A stretch of DNA of 64,000 nucleotides from Gigantopelta aegis (GCF_016097555.1 NC_054706.1:51505663-51569662); one strand, 5' to 3'. Shown: positions 36,801-44,134, counted from the stretch's first letter. Numbers and translations are program-made. The notes: generated from the letters alone by a model not told the origin.

Positions 36801-39209
36801 TCCAATTTGTATAATTCTGGTACTAAATGCAATTACTGGCTTTGTTATTTTGTTATGGAGATGAACAGTTACTAGCTGCAAGTATAATTTTTACCTTTTA
36901 AAACATAATCAACACTTTTGCATACTTTGATAAATTCTTTTAATCCACTTATATGGATAACAATCGAATACCGATATTCATAATTGGCTCAGGTTATAAA
37001 AAATGTCTCCTAAAATCACACTGGCATTGCACAAATATCAATACTTTGCTTCAAAATTGGAAAAAATAAACATGCTTTATGGCGTTGGACATACATGGTG
37101 TCGGACGTACACTATAACAGCACCACAGTAGCATGGCAGTTGTTACATATTCAGCAATTGTTTTTATATTTTTTAATCAACCATATAAAATTAACATTGC
37201 ATCTCAGTAACATTTTACAACCAGTTAGCAGAAGTGGAGATTAAAAAATGTTATATTTTGGTGTCAGAAGTACACACGAGTAACATATATATAAATATTA
37301 TGGATAAAAGTCTCCTTGAAATATAAATTTGTCTTTTATATATTATGTCAATTAACAAAGGACACATCGGGGATTATTTCTGTATAATTTGTTTTACTTC
37401 TACTCACTTATGTATAAAAAATATGCTGATAAATGTGTTAATAGAATATTTCGTAAAATATTGCTGCATTCATGGTTGATACATTGGTTGCATTATCAAT
37501 GACTAAAACACATCTACTGAAAAAGGATTAATGTAACATTTGACACTAGAGATAATAACCTTTCAAATGATAACGAACTTGTGTCACTTGAATGAGTTTC
37601 TAAAAATGACCTATTGGTTTACTTGACCACGGAATTGCCCAATAATAATCAGATGTGTCACCTTAAAGGGACACACCCTAGTTACGTTTATTTGTTAACC
37701 ATTACGGTTGTTTTTCGCTATTAAACCCCATTTTACACAAATAAAATTGCACTTTACTTACATTTTATTATTTAGAATACACATTTCCATTCACCTGAAG
37801 TGCTTTTTGGTAATCCTGTTTGTAAAACCACGAAATGCATTTTTTGCATTTTTTCACAAAACGTGTTGTCGAGAAAAAACCGTTAAGCAAGCGAGGTCCA
37901 ATCTATTTTTAATGTCACAGACGTTGGTATATCACGTGACCGTTATCATTTTGGTTCGGTTTGTTTTCTCATGCACGGTTCGCGCAATAAACATCCGATT
38001 TGTTGTTGTTCATTTGTGAGATTTTTCTTCACAGTTCGTGAACATTTTCAGTAACAATAAAGTTCAGACAAGTAAGTGTCTCAATACAAAAGGTTACAAA
38101 CCCTTAAAACCAATAATTTTGCTAAGTCTTACGATATCTGGAGAGGGGATACAACCAGGACAGAACAGTTGGAACATGTCCAGGAGAGGTGAAAAGAACG
38201 CACCCCAAGTCTGTGAAATTTGTCATGATGTAGGCATTGTTGTGCTTCTACCGGTGACATCAGAATACTAACTTTCAAAATTATTTCAAGCAATTGGGAC
38301 ATGGGGATTCTCATGGTATTTATCGATATAAAACATGCCTTTTCACTCCATTTGATAAAAACGTGATCTAAGTGTGTTACAGGTTTGTAGATTAACTAAA
38401 TTATAATTTATTTTCGCTGGATGGAACTAGGGTGTGCGGCTTTAAGAGGTAGATAGAGAGCTTAAAAACACAAACATTTAGGGGTTGGGATGTGGGCAAG
38501 ATATTCATAATTACAAAATAGACTTAACTGCAACATTTTACAAATGTTTTTCACTAGCCCAACATTAAATATCACTAGCCATGGGAGTGGGGCTACCATA
38601 ATCTAGAAGCCCTGCTTGCTACTGTGTGTAGCCTATTTATGTTTACTGATAATCCCCCTCACCCAAAATATTTATTAACTTAAAAATCACAATGACTTGA
38701 TCTAGTTGATGCATTACACTATTATTTATAAAGTCTGAACTGGGGTTACTGATAACAAGTTTTGGGCGCGAAAATACCCACTATTCTACCCCCCCCCCCC
38801 CCCCCCCCATTTCCTCTCTCCACTTGCAAAAATCCGACCCCCCTGAGGCCCTTTCAAGATACACGCTACAACCAGGAATATTTTGTTGTTGTTGTTGCAC
38901 TCCCTCGCTAAAAAAAATCATACACCTGCCCCTGCATGCTCTAATATCTGTCATGGGGTATATGCCTCATCTCGTAGCGCTAAACAGAAGACCTTGTCCA
39001 TGTCAGTGCTACGTTATCGTATCTACGTGATGCAACGCATGACAATGTAATAATGTTGAATGTGTTACATGTTAAAAATTAAAAATCTGACCTTTCGCTT
39101 CAAGCACGAGTACACGCAACCCCCGGTCTTTTTTCAGCAAGTAGTAAGCGGAAGCAAGACCAGACAAGCCGCCTCCAACAACCACGACATCCACTTCGAA
39201 CGCCTCCAT
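6636..39209 (-). CDS. Flavin-containing monoamine oxidase, minus-strand paralogue (11 coding exons)
   Basis: Amine oxidase of the MAO-A/B family: FAD-dependent oxidative deamination of amines, expected on the outer mitochondrial membrane. Coding exons, all with AG/GT borders and matching phases: 39092-39209, 25676-25766, 25083-25227, 18225-18339, 16286-16443, 15419-15508, 13684-13771, 12776-13041, 11945-12132, 8004-8091, 6636-6857. They sum to 1569 nt, 522 aa, normal for the family. Seen: dinucleotide-binding VVGGGLSGLASAYYL (about 9-24), LEAKDRIGGRT (36-46), DLGGEWVG (62-69), Lys295 matching the conserved MAO flavin-site Lys, GGCF with Cys397 at the covalent-flavin position, FAGTE (423-427), and a C-terminal hydrophobic segment (about 484-501). 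Introns carry most of the window's repeats. The family assignment is firm; substrate is not predictable. It could be any invertebrate MAO-like oxidase rather than an orthologue of MAO-A or MAO-B. Confidence 0.93.
6918..7385 (-). repeat. SINE (minus) split by a hAT-like MITE
   Basis: The 3' part (TTTGTTTAACGACACTGCCAG) lies at 6918-6964. The rest (TATTGGATGTCAAACATTTGG, then GGGATCTTTTATATGCACCA) resumes at 7243. The MITE 6965-7242 interrupts it with AATCA duplicated on both sides. It lies in the last intron of the minus MAO gene. Confidence 0.82.
6965..7242. mobile_element. hAT-like MITE, CAGGGCTTCTAGA family, simplest copy
   Basis: 278 bp, ends CAGGGCTTCTAGAATT and ATAATCTAGAAGCCTTG, 5-bp target duplication AATCA (6960-6964, 7243-7247). 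It is rich in CACTAGCC motifs. This uninterrupted copy is the reference for the expanded copy at 19854-24808 and the nested copy at 35855-38614. Confidence 0.87.
8004..8091 (-). CDS. Minus MAO exon 10
   Basis: Encodes RIHFAGTEMATIWCGFMNGA IQSGFRAATE in order, the highly conserved MAO flavin-binding C-terminal motif. Phe435 occupies the second aromatic-cage position (Tyr in vertebrate MAO). Donor GTAAGT. The plus gene has no intron at the end of this segment. Confidence 0.93.
8737..9014. mobile_element. MITE, CAGGGCTTTAGAT family
   Basis: Begins CAGGGCTTTAGATTGCATC and ends GATCTAAAGTCCTG. 278 bp, non-coding, in minus-MAO intron 9. The same family encloses the big array at 19601-24839. No convincing target duplication. 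Confidence 0.75.
9081..11873. mobile_element. CCGTATTTTCCGGCTTAT element nested in 9015-11915
   Basis: Left end CCGTATTTTCCGGCTTATTA; right end is a diverged inverse (GCGGCTTATATGCTG...AAATACGA), with TA on both outer sides. It includes CACGTGATCAGAACGG and AAATTCAAGCACTTTTCAAG segments. No credible coding region. Confidence 0.6.
9804..10936. mobile_element. hAT-like element CAGTGTTCTCGCTG, innermost
   Basis: Ends CAGTGTTCTCGCTG and CAGCGAGAACACTG (14-bp TIR) with 5-bp target duplication ATATA. 1.1 kb, contains GCCCTCCTTT motifs near both ends. No transposase recognised. Confidence 0.8.
11945..12132 (-). CDS. Minus MAO exon 9
   Basis: Encodes the KDWSKEPFNGGCF segment: Cys397 sits at the covalent 8-alpha-S-cysteinyl-FAD position known for MAO-A/B. 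188 nt in both genes. The donor at 11944 is only 29 nt from the end of a 2.9-kb inserted MITE. Confidence 0.93.
12133..12775. other. Minus MAO intron 8, no element recognised
   Basis: AT-rich intron between the exons at 11945-12132 and 12776-13041. I see no repeat or gene in it. Confidence 0.6.
12776..13041 (-). CDS. Minus MAO exon 8 (equals exons 8+9 of the plus gene)
   Basis: Encodes AIKYTPPLPSTKLNLLRSVP, the flavin-site Lys in AFLVKFAITF, then DEAFW and GIVYDATSARGNPALAGFLS. One continuous 266-nt exon covers what the plus gene splits into two (101 and 180 nt), so an intron was gained or lost after duplication. Donor GTGAGT. Confidence 0.93.
13132..13262. repeat. 24-bp tandem repeat in minus MAO intron 7
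   Basis: About five copies of TAATCACCATTTACCATCCAGTGA-type units, lightly diverged. Non-coding. Confidence 0.88.
13684..13771 (-). CDS. Minus MAO exon 7
   Basis: Encodes TGSTVTVITDNRLQVQCQRV and VMAIPPHHA; the VMAIPP motif matches the conserved (V/A)xAxPP FAD-domain strand of MAO. 88 nt in both genes. Acceptor GTTGTAG, donor GTAAGT. Confidence 0.93.
13846..14152 (-). repeat. Full-length SINE in minus MAO intron 6
   Basis: Same family as 4250-4575. B box GGATCGATCCC present, tail AAATAAAACATTTCCTTCCTT. Target duplication AATTAAAAGATGA / AAATTAAGAGATGA. It lies in the sense orientation of the minus gene. Confidence 0.87.
14153..15106. other. Minus MAO intron 6, AT-rich part
   Basis: No gene or repeat recognised. 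The purine-rich stretch at 14640-14750 produces chance reading frames on the minus strand. Confidence 0.5.
15140..15420. repeat. 43-bp tandem array abutting minus MAO exon 6
   Basis: About six units containing CTACACATGGGAAAGGCAAG and GGGAGA(C)TATCATATATACC. The array ends exactly at the exon-6 donor. In the minus sense the intron begins GTGGGTATATATG, and each later unit has the similar GGCTGGTATATATG. Period 43 is not a multiple of three, so the apparent repeat peptides are artefacts. Confidence 0.9.
15419..15508 (-). CDS. Minus MAO exon 6
   Basis: Encodes GGVQQLATHLMNKIGKRNVR and MNQPVTHIVQ. 90 nt, as in the plus gene. Acceptor CCTTAAG. The donor CAG|GTGGGT lies at the very edge of a 43-bp tandem array, so the first intron bases are repeat sequence. 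Confidence 0.92.
15509..16285. other. Minus MAO intron 5
   Basis: Contains a C-rich patch at 15659-15668 and A-rich stretches. Nothing recognisable. Confidence 0.5.
16286..16443 (-). CDS. Minus MAO exon 5
   Basis: Encodes DGKDLVDAACRCMFGLSPSE, then MTLLYFLKYINSAGGLN. This matches the MAO stretch before the conserved GG(x)QQ segment. 158 nt in both paralogues. Acceptor CGTTACAG, donor GTACAC. Confidence 0.92.
16640..16675 (-). repeat. Small SINE tail fragment
   Basis: TTTAATGATACCACTAGAGCAC matches the 3' tail of the CACTAG-type SINEs. Only the tail is left, directly beside the 98-bp array. Confidence 0.5.
16686..17560. repeat. 98-bp tandem array (about 10 copies) in minus MAO intron 4
   Basis: CACAGAAAGAAATGTTTGGG recurs at 16688, 16767 and then at an exact 98-nt step: 16865, 16963, 17061, 17159, 17257, 17355, 17453 (last unit start 17551). 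The unit also holds ACTCAATAGGAGGTATGGGC. It matches the left part of the hAT-like MITE at 33742-33980 (CAGAAA, GGTATGGCGCTATGGAATTG, CCTCCCGCAGAAAT), and the flank after the array (GGTTTAGGGTTAGGGTTAAG) matches that MITE's interior. The array is an expansion of one MITE end. Confidence 0.9.
17636..17785 (-). repeat. SINE fragment
   Basis: Reverse-oriented GAATCTTTTATATGCACCATC, TACCAGTTGTGAAGCACTAG and TTACCACTGGGCTAC. The head is partly deleted and the tail missing. Confidence 0.75.
17786..18224. other. Minus MAO intron 4, exon-proximal part
   Basis: AT-rich, no recognised feature. Confidence 0.5.
18225..18339 (-). CDS. Minus MAO exon 4
   Basis: Encodes LEKFKKTLVGIDISGSVEAL and KWDGITFEKYRDENLWTV, matching the WDxMT...W segment of MAO. 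115 nt, as in the plus gene. Acceptor ATTTACAG, donor GTATGA, ending in phase 1. Confidence 0.9.
18657..19461. mobile_element. Tc1/mariner-type MITE (TATAGTCAAACCTG ends)
   Basis: Left TATAGTCAAACCTG, right CAGGTTTGACTGTATA. Both ends are followed inward by TAACGGTCACCTGTCTATAA-like sequence, with a TA target. The same ends occur at 63882. Non-coding. Confidence 0.78.
19858..24315. repeat. 87-bp tandem array, about 51 copies, in minus MAO intron 3
   Basis: The unit runs GCTTCTAGATTATGGTAGCC ... GGCTAGTGATATTCAATG ... GCTAGTAAATAACTACTATT ... GCCATGCCAGACAG; successive starts at 19858, 19945, 20032 give an exact 87-nt step. Units differ mostly at a few sites, with irregular units near 21215-21270 and 21365-21405. 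It is derived from the terminal 75-85 nt of the CAGGGCTTCTAGA MITE. Stop codons occur in all frames, so it is not coding. Confidence 0.95.
24519..24741. mobile_element. hAT-like MITE CAGCGCCCTCAA, with provable 6-bp target duplication
   Basis: Ends CAGCGCCCTCAATAGT and the inverse of CAGAGCCCTCAAAAGT. GGTTAG flanks both sides. The undisturbed target (CATGGCTAGTACATTTTT) can be read in reverse in the sister copies at 6965 and 35855, so the insertion site is known. Interior has a G run and GGCGGC motifs. Confidence 0.85.
25083..25227 (-). CDS. Minus MAO exon 3
   Basis: Encodes RPQIHLQFLLRKFHMDTFNP through to LDILQFSWK. It is ten codons shorter than the plus-gene counterpart, so this substrate-domain segment differs in length. 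Acceptor TATTGCAG, donor GTACAG. Confidence 0.9.
25676..25766 (-). CDS. Minus MAO exon 2
   Basis: Encodes DRIGGRTETNQLLAADGT followed by KDFWDLGGEWVG: the second FAD motif. Acceptor TTTTCAG, donor GTAAGTG. It is separated from exon 1 by a 13.3-kb intron. The plus gene has Gln where this copy has Glu in DLGG-E-W. Confidence 0.93.
26206..29760. mobile_element. TTAA MITE (AGGGACATTCCTGAGTTTGC) with large nested insert
   Basis: TTAAAGGGACATTCCTGAG at the left, its inverse ending CCCTTTAA at the right, TTAA duplicated. Interior segments match the related copy at 54300-54673. In intron 1 of minus MAO. Confidence 0.85.
26280..29466. mobile_element. TA-target element GACCTCTTTCACATTCC nested in the TTAA MITE
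   Basis: Left GACCTCTTTCACATTCCACT, right inverse ending GAATGTGAAAGAGGTC, TA on both sides. The uninterrupted target (GATTGTAATTACATATC) can be read in reverse near 54610. 3.2 kb, with GGCCCGTA and AAGGCCTTTTCAAG repeat blocks inside (26803, 27152, 28193-28290, 28406). No transposase seen. Confidence 0.78.
29971..30210. other. Intron 1 spacer
   Basis: AT-rich, nothing recognised. Confidence 0.4.
30211..30372 (+). repeat. SINE family C, 3' part
   Basis: Holds CACTAACCACTAACC, CAGCCCAGATAGCTGAGG, GTGCCCAGGACAGCGTGC and the tail ATATAAGCATGAAATAAG. The tRNA-like head is missing or diverged. Confidence 0.7.
30373..31387. other. Intron 1 AT-rich spacer
   Basis: A short ATCTCATATGT direct repeat near 30385-30410. 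No gene recognised. Confidence 0.45.
31388..31632 (+). repeat. SINE family C, best copy
   Basis: The head CAGCCTCGGTGGTGTCGTGG resembles an A box and GGATTCGCAGCTC a B box; body CACTGTCCTGGACAGACAAC; tail GGATATAAGCACGAAACTAA. About 245 bp, likely tRNA-derived. Confidence 0.78.
31879..33036. mobile_element. hAT-like element with CAGAGT ends and 7-bp target duplication
   Basis: Left CAGAGTATGACAAATATT, right inverse of CAGAGTTCGACAAATCCGC. TCTATAA is duplicated on both sides (31872-31878, 33037-33043). CACTAGCC-rich subterminal blocks resemble the CAGGGCTTCTAGA family. An open stretch on the minus strand (32704-33417) shows no transposase motif. Confidence 0.78.
33044..33741. other. Intron 1 spacer with poly-C run
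   Basis: A run of C at about 33619-33637, otherwise AT-rich. No gene seen. Confidence 0.5.
33742..33980. mobile_element. hAT-like MITE GTTTCTGCCAGA family
   Basis: Left GTGTTTCTGCCAGA (its first CA is lost), right TCTGGCAGAAACCCTG, 5-bp AATTA duplication (33737-33741, 33981-33985). It is the unexpanded relative of the 98-bp array at 16686. Confidence 0.8.
34003..35464 (-). mobile_element. Tc1-like DNA transposon, decayed
   Basis: 1.46 kb with TIRs TACTCTTCAAAAGAAGAAAC and its near-inverse, TA duplicated at 34001-34002 and 35465-35466. On the minus strand: N-terminal MPRLSEPQRNNAIGRLDAGE (paired-like DNA-binding region), QTVRNRLREVGIRARRPVRG, then the first catalytic Asp in VWFSDESRF, DNARPH with the second, and SPDLNPIEHLWDELDRR with the Glu. 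Frame changes lie in the N-terminal third and again between DNARPH and SPDLNP. The Asp-Glu spacing is shorter than 34 because some residues are lost. Inactive copy in minus MAO intron 1. Confidence 0.9.
35988..37640. mobile_element. GGGCAATTCCGTGG element
   Basis: Termini GGGCAATTCCGTGGT and the exact inverse ACCACGGAATTGCCC. 1.65 kb, with repeated TGGTGTCGGACATAC-type motifs inside (36002, 36168, 37098). No transposase. The superfamily is not clear. Confidence 0.75.
37663..38445. mobile_element. TTAA MITE (AGGGACACACCCTAGTT)
   Basis: TTAAAGGGACACACCCTAGTT at the left and AACTAGGGTGTGCGGCTTTAA at the right. TTAA target. Contains CACGTGACC and short open stretches without motif. Confidence 0.8.
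38787..38809. repeat. Poly-C run
   Basis: About 20 consecutive C between ATTCTA and ATTTCC. Confidence 0.9.
39092..39209 (-). CDS. Minus MAO exon 1
   Basis: Begins MEAFEVDVVVVGGGLSGL: start codon plus the GxGxxG FAD-binding strand-turn-helix. Ends GCGAAAG|GTCAG, phase 1. Same length (118 nt) as exon 1 of the plus gene. Confidence 0.93.
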
Positions 39210-39285
39210 GCTTATACTGACCCACCGAGTCCACCAGTCCGCTACCACATGGAACCACTCCTGTCTTTGCGTGTCTGAGATGAAT

Positions 39286-39312
39286 CACGTGGTTATAACG
39301 CATGAAGCCAAT
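39286..39312 (-). promoter_or_regulatory. Possible minus-MAO promoter elements (E-box and inverted CCAAT)
   Basis: An E-box CACGTG at 39286-39291 and CCAAT at 39308-39312 lie about 80-105 nt upstream of the minus-gene ATG. Both are short and could be chance. No TATA box is evident. The transcription start is not known. Confidence 0.25.
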
Positions 39313-39451
39313 CGGAGGACGTACATTTTATGGCATACGGGGAAGAACTCTTGTTTTAACTAAAGAGCTATTTTTTAACAAGAATTATTCCTCTTGTGTT
39401 TTTTGGTTTTTTTTAATTATTATAAATTTATGAAATTTCAATGTTATGACT

Positions 39452-41193
39452 CAGGGGTGGATCCAGGAATTTTAGCGGGGGGGGGGGTCCAGTCTTAAGC
39501 CTTTGAAGGTCCCCCCCCCCCCGATAGGAAATTTTCATATTTGAAGATAGCTTTAGATGGATTTGAAGTATATTCCCGTTATCAAAATCCTGCTTGTTCA
39601 AACACCCAGTGTCTGAAATGTCTCAGGATCGAACATAACTGTTTATTTTCTTTATTCTTTTTAATGAAATTGATTTTGTGTCTACAGGTGTAAAAGGAAC
39701 CCAAGTCCGACCGGAATGCAAGTACGGTTATATCACAACAAACTGGATTAATTATAAAATAAATCTTTACGGAATGAAACAAATAGTCTGATCCATAAAA
39801 CTAGATATTACCTCCAAGTCCTATAGTTAAGGTAAGAAAAAGTGCAATAAAACCATGTGTTTTATAAAAGTCTGGTTTGGACAAGGATTCCTAGGTATGT
39901 AAGTCATATAGCATTTTACAGTGTGTCGGACCTATATTCCTACGGACTTCTATTCCTATTACACCTGGATACATGTACCTTAAGCCATTTTCAGTCTTCG
40001 GGTCTTATGTTTCATATATAGGAGCAAACAAACGCCGCGGATGTTTCTGTATGAACATTCGGACCACTTTGTCAGTCTCAATCGGAGTGTCATAGTACAT
40101 GTTCATGAGCACTAGTGAAGTGAGACGCTCCTCGCTCAATGTTGATCGAAGTGAAGTTTTGTGTCTCCTCACTGCAGAAAATGACCTCTCTGCTTCACAG
40201 CTTGTCACTGGAATGATGCATGCAATCTGTAAGAGTACGACCAAGTTCGGGAAGAGGTCTTTGCTACATAAGTTTAGCGCTTGTAATAGCGAATCGGGTG
40301 GAGCTTGCATATTCATGCATTTGGCCTGCCATACTTCTAATTCTGTGCGGAGGCTTTTAAACCGGGGCAAATCATCTCTGTATGTCCCTAGATCTTCTAC
40401 AAGCTTTGGAAGTTCTGATACATCCATCTTTACGATTATTGCCGGGATGAGGTTGAACAATGCCGACATTATGCTTGCGGAAGGGGAAAAGCGTTCTTGC
40501 ATCTGTGAGTTGACATCATCAGTGAAAGGAATTGCAATAGACCGCTTGAAGTAATCGATTGGGGATTCTGCCGGGTGCGTGGCACGGTAATAATTCCTAC
40601 TTTTCGCACGGGGCACACGCTCGTCCGTATCAAGTTCCTTGGCTAGATCCAGGACATCTTGGTACCAAAGGCGGAACCTGGCATCAATGTGAGTTCTGAG
40701 TGCTGCAATATTGTTTTTGACGTCTGTCAGTGATGTATAGGCAGACCTGATGTCAATGTCTCTCTTTTGCAATCTTATGGTGATTTCATGGAGCGGGTGC
40801 AGGACGTTTCGCAGGACGACTAGAGACACGATAATCTCGAAATTACCGAAATTTGCCAAGATGCCTTGAGCACGTGATTTTGTGTCGTCATCCCAGTTCC
40901 ATTTCTCCTCTATTAACTTTGATATTTCATAGCAGTAAGCGTTATCTCCCTTGCTTATAGAAAACGCCCAAAATGTATTTTAAACCACTAAAAATAATAT
41001 AATTATAGTTACTGAGTATTATTGGGGTATCTGTTACTTAACAAGATTACAGCTGGCTTACCCTGCCAGTACATCGCCACGCCAGTCGCGCATCAAAACT
41101 CATAATAGAAAAATCGTTGGTCACGAGCAGGGGGGGGGGGTGGGGGTCCAGACCCCCTCGACCCCCACCCCCACCCCCCTGGATCCGCGTCTG
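39452..41193 (-). mobile_element. hAT DNA transposon, internally deleted, with transposase 3' part
   Basis: Left CAGGGGTGGATCCAGG, right inverse of CAGACGCGGATCCAGG, each followed inward by G/C runs; possible imperfect target duplication TATGACT/TATGTCC. The minus-strand coding part runs from about 40970 to 40005: WDDDTKSRAQGILANFGNF, a middle region with SPIDYFKRSIAIPFTD, and the hAT dimerisation block CEAERSFSAVRRHKTSLRST then LTSLVLMNMYYD. This resembles the C-terminus of zinc-finger MYM/52-kDa-repressor-like hAT proteins. The N-terminal zinc finger and first catalytic residues are absent, so it is a defective copy. Confidence 0.85.
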
Positions 41194-41244
41194 TATGTCC
41201 AATCAAAGATTAAAGAACATTATACTTAAGTCTTTCCATACTTA

Positions 41245-42718
41245 TACTGTCACACAATGAAAACGCAAAACAGATATTTTTAAATATATTTATTGGACTT
41301 AAAATAACAATTTATGCGAGGAAGCCATTGATTGGTAGGGCCTACTTTTGTCTGGATTTTAATCCTGGTTTTGTTCTCGTTACACATGCAATAGCAGAAA
41401 CACACAAAATGGTGTGAAATGCGTTCACTACATGATCAATCATGCTGCATGCAATGCACGTGAAATGCCAGTATGTGGACACATAAAAGTCACGTAACGG
41501 TGTCATATTCCTCGTCACATTAAGAATGCCACGACTCGGAGAAGAACAAAGGGAGTGAGCGTTGGGCATGGTTCAAGGGGGCACTTCGCAAAGCCAAGTT
41601 ACTAGGACCTTCAGAGTCCATCCATCAACTATTAGACGACTTGTTGAACGTCATCAACAGACCGGGAGTGTCCGTGATTGACCTCGACCTGGTCAACGTC
41701 CCGTTACGACCCCACGCCAAGATCGACAGATTCGACGACACCACCTCCGTGACCGGTTCAGAACTGCGACGATGACAGCAAGCAACACGATAGGACGTCA
41801 TGGAAGGCATATTCATCCAATGACGGTCATCCGTCGACTCAGAACGGCTGGACTCAGATGCAGACGCCCGTACAACGGTAACATCATGACACCGCGACAT
41901 CGTGCTGCGAGACTACAGTTTGCTCTCCAGAATGGTAATCATCCACCAGCCTTTTACCGGAGCATTGTGTTCTAAGATGAGTCCCGTTTCTCTGTCTCCT
42001 TTGCCGATGGAAGAGCACGTGTGTACAGGAGACTCCATGAACGGTACGATGACGGATGTATGAGAGAACGTGATCGATTTGGCGGCGGTTGTCTGGTGGT
42101 ATGGGGGGCAATCAGCTGTGATTTCAGGAGTGATCTCATCATTGTCCACGATGCCCTTACAGCCCAGCGTTATGTTGACGTTATTCTAAGACCAGTTCTC
42201 CAGCCACTTTTGCGCCGTCACTGAAGACCAGGAGGTCCCCTTCTGTTTCAACAAGACGATGCCCGTCCACATACTGCAATAATTACCCAGGCATTCCTGC
42301 AACAAGCCGGTATCACCGTTGTGAACTGGCCCGCCGTTTCACTGGATTTGAACCCAATTGAACACATGTGGGATGAGTTAGGACGTCGTGTACGTCACCG
42401 CCAGCCACCACCGCGTAACGTTGAGATGTTTGTGCCAGTCCGTTCCCGGTCGTCTTCACGCATGCTCACTGGCCAATGGTGGACACACCAGATACTGACT
42501 TTAATATGGGGGGTGGGGGGGGGGGGGGGGGGGATGGTGGTTGAACTTTTCGATTACGAATGCAACTCGATTACTGATGATAACTGGCCATGTTTCCATG
42601 TGAATGTATCTCATGAATACCAGTCATTATAGTCATATTACATTATCCATCAATTCATTAATAGTTTGTCGTTATTTGCAATGAAAAGTTGTTTTTGCGT
42701 TTTTATTGTGTGTCAGTA
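41245..42718 (+). mobile_element. Tc1-like DNA transposon, decayed
   Basis: TIRs TACTGTCACACAATGAAAAC and the inverse of TACTGACACACAATAAAAAC; TA duplicated at 41243-41244 and 42719-42720. Plus-strand pieces: PSTIRRLVERHQQTGSVRD, HPMTVIRRLRTAGLRCRRPY, DESRFSVSFADGRARVYRR (first Asp), QQDDARPHTAIITQAFLQQ (second Asp), LDLNPIEHMWDELGRRVRHR (Glu), spacing DD34E. TAA just before DESRF (41973-41975) and TGA at 42222-42224 interrupt the frame. A G run at 42510-42532 follows the coding part. It lies between the two MAO genes. Confidence 0.9.
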
Positions 42719-42720
42719 TA

Positions 42721-43249
42721 TATAAATAGTTATATCGATTTAGTGACAGTGCCAAAGGAAAGTCCCCGTCACCCATCCCGTCACATGCATAATCTAGAAT
42801 GTATATTCGATATATGAAAATGTTTATTTTACGGTTTACCCACCACACGAAAAGGCCGCAAACTACTTGGAGCAATTAAGGTGGTGTTACGTTCCTTCTG
42901 GTCCTTTTAGAGCAACATTTTAGCTTTATAGCATGGTAACTATTTTTGCTATTGTTCTTAGCCCTTTACTGGTATCTGTCGATATTCTTGAAAGGGGCGG
43001 TAACCTTGATACCCATTGCATCAAACAATAATATGTACGGTACCACTGTCTGGAGAAATGCATGCAAATGCATGCATTCCGTGACAGCTACAACAAAGTG
43101 TTTATTTCAACCCGTCAGTAGCCTATTTTTGTACAATATTGCCTATATGCACCTCAGAATGTGAAAAGAAAAACAAAACAACAAGCACCTTCTTTAGTTT
43201 TGCCGAAAATAATTGGTAAAGAAAAAAAGGTTGGAAAAAGTAAAATTGA
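42721..43249. other. Intergenic AT-rich spacer between MAO genes
   Basis: No gene or known repeat seen; ATGCATGCAAATGCATGCAT palindromic motif near 43057. Confidence 0.45.
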
Positions 43250-43386
43250 AAAACGGCCTTTGATATACCAGTCGTGGTGCACTGGCTGGAACGAGAAACG
43301 GCCCAATGGGACAACCGACGGGGGTAGATCATAGACCGACTACGCATCAGGCAAGCGCTTTTACCACTGGGCTACGCCCCGCCCCG
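43250..43386 (-). repeat. SINE 5' half
   Basis: Reverse orientation: head GGGGCGGGGCGTAGCCCAGT and body to TACCAGTCGTGGTGCACTGG; tail missing. B box degraded. Confidence 0.75.
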
Positions 43387-44134
43387 AAATAAATAAATGT
43401 TTGAGGTACGAAGAAATGTATAGCGTTTTAAACCTATGTTTGATAGAACATTCTTGTATGAAATATGCACGGGCTATCATTTTGCGCAGGCAAAATGCTA
43501 ACCGCAGACTCGGGTCCCACTTCAACTCGTTAACCGGCCCAGGAAACATCTCGTGATACCATCGCCAGACCCAACCAATAACTTAATTAAACTTATTAAA
43601 CTGGGGCCCATTTTACTAAACATCGTAAGTTTACGTCTGCTACTAGCAGTTATGGTATAACTTTTACCGGTCGTGCATTTACGTGTTTGGTGTCTATTTC
43701 ACGCAGAAAATTACATCATTACGGAAGTTGGCGTATTGTAAGGACAAAAGAAAATTTAATATGTCTATTTCAAACTATATTTGTTGTACTATAATAATAG
43801 AAAAAATTACACAAATATAGCACATATTGCGCACTCGTGCACAGTGTACTTCGTGCCTTCTGTTTTGTCTATCCCCACCCCCAATGTAAAAAAACCCACG
43901 ACCACCCCCCCCCCCATCACCACACACCCAGCGCCTCTGAATTATTATTTTAATTTATTATAATTACGAAACTAGACACTGATAACGCGTTTTACCTATT
44001 GCGAACGTCCGCGAGCGTCTCCTTCCTGAACACATGGTATTCCAGAGGACCATGCTAATTATCTCCCTTGCTACTAGGTCGGCGCAAGAAATATAAAACT
44101 TACGAAATTGGAAAAGCGGCATATATCAAACAGA
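43387..44134. other. 5' flank of plus MAO
   Basis: Contains a C-rich patch (43903-43914) and TTATCTCCCTTG at 44059-44070. The promoter probably lies here. No upstream exon can be proven. Confidence 0.4.
44091..44099 (+). promoter_or_regulatory. Possible TATA-like element of plus MAO
   Basis: ATATAAAAC ends about 36 nt upstream of the ATG at 44135. This would imply a very short 5' UTR, so an upstream non-coding exon or a different promoter is equally possible. Confidence 0.2.

Larger units (their letters stand above)
35855..38614. mobile_element. hAT-like MITE of the CAGGGCTTCTAGA family with two nested inserts
   Basis: Ends CAGGGCTTCTAGAATTTT and ATAATCTAGAAGCCCTG; CTTGCT duplicated (35849-35854, 38615-38620). 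The left and right parts match 6965-7242. The middle is occupied by 35988-37640 and 37663-38445. Confidence 0.85.

Noticed and set aside
37708-38271. Two open frames of 103 and 77 residues
   Set aside because: Both lie wholly within the TTAA MITE 37663-38445. No known motif, and the element family is non-coding.
40099-40554. 151-residue plus-strand open frame
   Set aside because: Antisense shadow of the hAT transposase remnant.
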